Part shown: one piece after another, positions 5,610 to 7,467 of the stretch | Position numbering within the stretch: position 1 is the first letter of the stretch | Layout: every line of letters starts with the position of its first letter | DNA from: an uncultured Clostridia bacterium | GTDB lineage: Bacteria; Bacillota; Clostridia; Oscillospirales; Ruminococcaceae | DNA: 7,467 bases | Assembly (NCBI GenBank): GCA_947385505.1 | Contig: CANDLP010000108.1 | Location: forward strand, 1 to 7,467 | Direction: 5' to 3' | The notes under the pieces: generated by a model | Databases searched by the model: none | What the model saw: the letters and a program-made list of their open reading frames with translations, nothing else | What the model was told of the DNA's origin: nothing | Program-made: the position numbers and the translations under genes

Positions 5610-6074
5610 ATGAAAAATGAAATAAAAACATTGTCACACTCAACATACAGAAGTGAATATCACATAGTATTTGCGCCGAAATATCGCAGAAAAGCAATAT
5701 ACGGAAAATTGCGAGCGGACATAGGACAAATACTTAGGAAGTTGTGTGAAGAAAAAAAGGTAGAGATAATAGAAGCAAAAGCATGCCCGGATCACATACA
5801 CATGTTGGTAAGCATACCGCCATATTTAAGTATAGCACAATTTGTTGGATTTCTCAAGGGGAAAAGCACTTTAATGATATTTGACAGGCATGCAAATTTA
5901 AAGTACAAATATGGAAATCGACATTTTTGGTGTCGTGGATATTTTGTAGATACGGTAGGAAGAAACGAAACCGCAATAAAACAATATATTCAAAATCAAT
6001 TGAAAGAAGATCATGAATATGATCAAATAACATTGAAAGAATATATTGACCCGTTTACGGGTAGCAAGAATTAA
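5610..6074 (+). CDS. tnpA: IS200-type HUH transposase (Y1 transposase)
   Basis: This 154-residue protein is the usual full length for IS200 TnpA. These enzymes excise and insert a single DNA strand through a 5'-phosphotyrosine intermediate, working as dimers at replication forks. The N-terminal strand YHIVFAPKYRRKAIYGK is diagnostic. The HUH motif is PDHIHMLVSIPP with His62 and His64. The catalytic helix is NETAIKQYIQNQ with Tyr126 as the nucleophile, and Gln130 in the position that usually helps bind metal. All catalytic residues are present, so the protein should be active. ATG at 5610 follows AAAGGAGG (5593-5600) at 9 bases. The element's 3' palindrome is split by IS256, which may block transposition in cis while leaving the enzyme able to act in trans on other copies. 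Low expression is usual in this family. Confidence 0.95.
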   Translation: MKNEIKTLSHSTYRSEYHIVFAPKYRRKAIYGKLRADIGQILRKLCEEKKVEIIEAKACPDHIHMLVSIPPYLSIAQFVGFLKGKSTLMIFDRHANLKYKYGNRHFWCRGYFVDTVGRNETAIKQYIQNQLKEDHEYDQITLKEYIDPFTGSKN

Positions 6075-6085
6075 AAGGCAAAACA

Positions 6086-6100
6086 GACAGCCGCTTTAGC
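6086..6100 (+). repeat. Left half of the split IS200 3' palindrome, including the IS256 target duplication
   Basis: GACAGCCGCTTTAGC (6086-6100). Joined to GGCTGTC at 7424-7430 it restores a perfect 10-bp stem (GACAGCCGCT / AGCGGCTGTC) around TT. The last eight bases, GCTTTAGC (6093-6100), are the left copy of the target-site duplication. Confidence 0.85.
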
Positions 6101-6126
6101 GAGACCCTGATGAATTTTGTGTAAAA
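6101..6126 (+). repeat. IS256 left terminal inverted repeat
   Basis: It begins GAGACCCTGATG and ends in AATTTTGTGTAAAA (6113-6126). The inner 14 bases match the right end perfectly; the outer 12 match at about five positions. Confidence 0.88.
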
Positions 6127-6134
6127 CTGAATAA

Positions 6135-6188
6135 AGCACTTCCAATCAGCCAAGACTCAAAGTAAGGAAAAAACTGAAAGGAAGTGCT
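6135..6188 (+). promoter_or_regulatory. Stem that would hide the IS256 transposase ribosome binding site
   Basis: AGCACTTCC (6135-6143) is the exact reverse complement of GGAAGTGCT (6180-6188), and the second arm contains the GGAAG of the Shine-Dalgarno sequence that lies about 10 bases before the ATG at 6195. In a transcript entering from outside, both arms are present and translation would be blocked; a transcript starting between the arms would escape. This logic is known for other insertion sequences such as IS10 and IS200; here it is inferred from the stem alone. Confidence 0.65.
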
Positions 6189-6194
6189 ATTATT

Positions 6195-7291
6195 ATGGAA
6201 AAAACATCAAAGGAACTGCTTAAGGAATTTGTAAACAGCCAACATTTTACAAGCACAACGGACATTATTAACAGCATGAAGGAGTTGTTCAGCGACGTAC
6301 TGCAAACGGTAATGGAAGCAGAACTCGAAGAAAAGCTCGGATACGAAAAAAGCGAACGAGTGACAGATAATGCCGAAAAAGGAATGTCGAAAAACTACAG
6401 AAACGGATACTCGAAAAAGACAGTAAAAACGCAGCTTGGAGAGGTTGATGTCAAAATTCCCCGCGACAGAAACGGAGAATATGAGCCGCAGATTATCGAA
6501 AAATATAATAGAAATGCGGATGGAATGGAAGAGAAAATCCTTGCGCTTTACTCCTGCGGAATTAGTCAACGGGATATATCGGAGCAGATAAAAAATCTGT
6601 ATAACGTTGAAATCTCTGACGGTTTAGTCAGCAAGATTGTAGAGAAGATCACACCCGAAATAGCCGCATGGCAAAACCGTCCGTTGGATGATGTATATCC
6701 GTTTGTTTTCATGGACGCGATCCACTACAAAGTGAAGGAAAATCATCAGTATATCACAAAAGCGGCGTATGTAGTTTTAGGGATTCAGATGGATGGTCGC
6801 AAGGATATTTTAGGTGTTTGGATAGGTGAAAACGAGAGTGCAAAGTTTTGGTTATCAGTAATGAATGACCTAAAAAATCGCGGTGTTAAAGACGTTTACG
6901 TGTTTTGCGTAGACGGATTGACAGGTTTCCGAGAGGCAATTAATGCGGCATTTCCTAAATCACAAATACAACGCTGCATTATTCATCAGATACGCTCGTC
7001 AACTCGTTATGTGAGCTACAAGGACATCAAATCGTTGATGGCCGATTTGAAAAAAGTTTATCAGGCAATAAACGAGGATGAAGCATTAAATGCGTTGATT
7101 GAATTCAAAGAAAAATGGCAGCAGACTTATCCGAGCTGCGTTAAAAGCTGGGAACAAAATTGGACAGCCTGCGAAAAATTTTGTATCTTGCGTCGAAAAA
7201 TAACGTTGCGCATTGGAGCGTAATCTGTCGAAATTGGGACTTGGTTTCGAATCAACTTTCGATAATGTTTGCGGACAGAGAATCCGCATAA
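6195..7291 (+). pseudogene. IS256-family (mutator-type) transposase with internal deletion and frameshift
   Basis: Residues 1-323 are a good IS256 transposase: an N-terminal helical domain, LGEVDVKIPRDRNGEYEP, then the RNase H-like core with FMDAIHYK (Asp174) and CVDGLTGFREAI (Asp240), and KEKWQQTYPSCVKSWEQNW. Right after that Trp the frame is lost and the ORF stops at 7223. The -1 frame from 7160 reads LDSLRKILYLASKNNVAHWS, then VICRNWDLVSNQLSIMFADR, to TAA at 7289-7291, which is the family's C-terminus. The piece normally in between, about 40 residues with the YTTNxIE segment that supplies the third catalytic acid, is missing. An intact protein would have been about 405-410 residues. ATG 6195 follows AAAGGAAG. 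Both frameshifted and without the catalytic Glu, the product should be inactive; ends could still be used in trans by an intact relative. Confidence 0.9.
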
Positions 7292-7294
7292 CTT

Positions 7295-7364
7295 GATTTC
7301 CTCTCTTAATATTTTCCCCGTGGGCAATTAAGAGGAAATCCCTAATCATGCTTGCTTTGCAAGC
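7295..7364. other. Two hairpins downstream of the IS256 transposase
   Basis: GATTTCCTC (7295-7303) and TTAAT (7306-7310) pair with ATTAAGAGGAAATC (7327-7340), leaving a 2-nt bulge and a 16-nt loop. A second stem, GCTTGC/GCAAGC, lies at 7350-7364 around TTT and is followed by CGTTCTTTG. Together they may terminate transposase transcription, although neither has a clean T-tract. Confidence 0.55.
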
Positions 7365-7389
7365 CGTTCTTTGACTTGATTGGAATTGC

Positions 7390-7415
7390 TTTTACACAAA
7401 ATTTTATGGAGTGCC
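7390..7415 (-). repeat. IS256 right terminal inverted repeat
   Basis: Inverted counterpart of 6101-6126, reading on the minus strand GGCACTCCATAA then AATTTTGTGTAAAA. Its outer border is set by the matching GCTTTAGC that follows at 7416. Confidence 0.88.
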
Positions 7416-7430
7416 GCTTTAGCGGCTGTC
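7416..7430 (+). repeat. Right half of the split IS200 3' palindrome, including the IS256 target duplication
   Basis: GCTTTAGC (7416-7423) is the right copy of the target-site duplication, followed by GGCTGTC (7424-7430), which completes the palindrome begun at 6086. Confidence 0.85.
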
Positions 7431-7458
7431 CGTGATAGTAATGCTATGTCAAGCCTTT
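7430..7458 (+). repeat. 3' arm of long-range complementarity flanking tnpA
   Basis: CCGTGATAGTAAT (7430-7442) and TGTCAAGCCTTT (7447-7458) are the partners of 5574-5586 and 5557-5568. Before the IS256 insertion this arm lay immediately after the 3' palindrome, about 40-65 nt after the tnpA stop. A further ATACC (7461-7465) could pair with GGTAT (5546-5550). Confidence 0.7.
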
Positions 7459-7467
7459 CAATACCCC

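Larger units (their letters stand above)
6101..7415 (+). mobile_element. IS256-family insertion sequence, internally deleted
   Basis: The element is 1315 bp, a normal size for the family. Its ends are imperfect inverted repeats of 26 bp, and the inner 14 bp (AATTTTGTGTAAAA, 6113-6126; TTTTACACAAAATT, 7390-7403) are identical. GTGTAAAA at this distance from the tip is also seen in the IS256 archetype. It is flanked by GCTTTAGC on both sides (6093-6100 and 7416-7423), the 8-bp duplication expected for IS256; because neighbouring bases also match, the border could shift by up to 3 bp. It holds one transposase gene, which is disrupted. It inserted exactly in the centre of the IS200 3' palindrome, so it is the younger element. 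Confidence 0.92.
5465..7467 (+). mobile_element. IS200-type element, interrupted by an IS256-family insertion
   Basis: The element includes a left-end hairpin (5491-5509), an extended -10 promoter (5545-5553), the HUH transposase gene (5610-6074) and a 3' palindrome split by IS256 (arms 6086-6100 and 7416-7430), continuing toward the window edge. Without the 1315-bp IS256 and one copy of the 8-bp duplication it would be roughly 650-700 bp, the usual size of IS200-type elements with tnpA only. Exact ends are not resolved: this family has no terminal inverted repeats or target duplications to fix them, and the right end may lie beyond the window. No accessory tnpB/IscB-type gene is present. Confidence 0.72.

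Noticed and set aside
2167..6223. 16-bp identity CAAAGGAACTGCTTAA between the RloB-like remnant (2167-2182) and the IS256 transposase start (6208-6223)
   Set aside because: Both encode KELLK in the same codon phase and no similarity extends on either side; most likely coincidence of a common peptide and preferred codons.
7086..7349. Minus-strand open frame of 87 residues across the end of the IS256 transposase
   Set aside because: The plus strand here encodes the recognisable transposase C-terminus in another frame; the minus frame is its shadow.
5465..7467. A TnpB/IscB-type guide RNA system with the IS200 element
   Set aside because: No tnpB-like or iscB-like coding sequence exists in the window; only tnpA is present.

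Overview
The window is AT-rich with strong AGGAGG-type ribosome binding sites and Clostridia-type recombinases, insertion sequences and a DHH phosphoesterase. It most likely comes from a low-GC Bacillota genome, probably a gut-type clostridium. This is inferred from gene content and base use; no rRNA or other taxonomic marker is present.

Layout. (1) 1-2000: wreckage of two site-specific recombinases of different chemistry. The 5' part of a phage-type tyrosine integrase (279-980) runs without a gap, but out of frame, into the C-terminal two thirds of a large serine recombinase (about 946-1943), which ends in a strong terminator. (2) 2000-2317: mostly noncoding, with a decayed fragment resembling the RloB/AbiLii defence-associated family at about 2136-2296. 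(3) 2318-3785, minus strand: an intact ATPase with a C-terminal DUF234/nuclease-like domain and its own sigma-A-type promoter. (4) 3829-4270: scraps, namely a small unrecognised minus-strand ORF, a 20-bp direct repeat pair, and the last 22 codons of a second serine recombinase with its own terminator. (5) 4317-5351, minus strand: an intact DHH/DHHA1 phosphoesterase with a good promoter, the most chromosome-like gene here. (6) 5430-7467: an IS200-type element with an intact HUH transposase. Its 3' palindrome has been split exactly at its centre by an IS256-family element (6101-7415, 8-bp target duplication GCTTTAGC). The IS256 transposase carries an internal deletion and is probably dead.

Taken together this is an accessory-gene graveyard and insertion hotspot: recombinase tails, a defence-gene remnant, an ATPase of the kind found in mobile regions, and nested insertion sequences. 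The intact genes are the DUF234 ATPase, the DHH phosphoesterase and the IS200 transposase. The least expected structure is a long-range complementarity between the 5' leader and the 3' flank of the IS200 transposase gene (5557-5586 with 7430-7458). Every substitution inside the two paired blocks is compatible with G-U pairing in RNA. Within the IS256 there is also a 9-bp stem that would occlude the transposase ribosome binding site.

I see no CRISPR array, tRNA, rRNA or recognisable riboswitch. I found no convincing complete undescribed multi-gene system. The leads are the IS200 5'/3' pairing, the recombinase chimera and the defence-gene remnant next to the ATPase.
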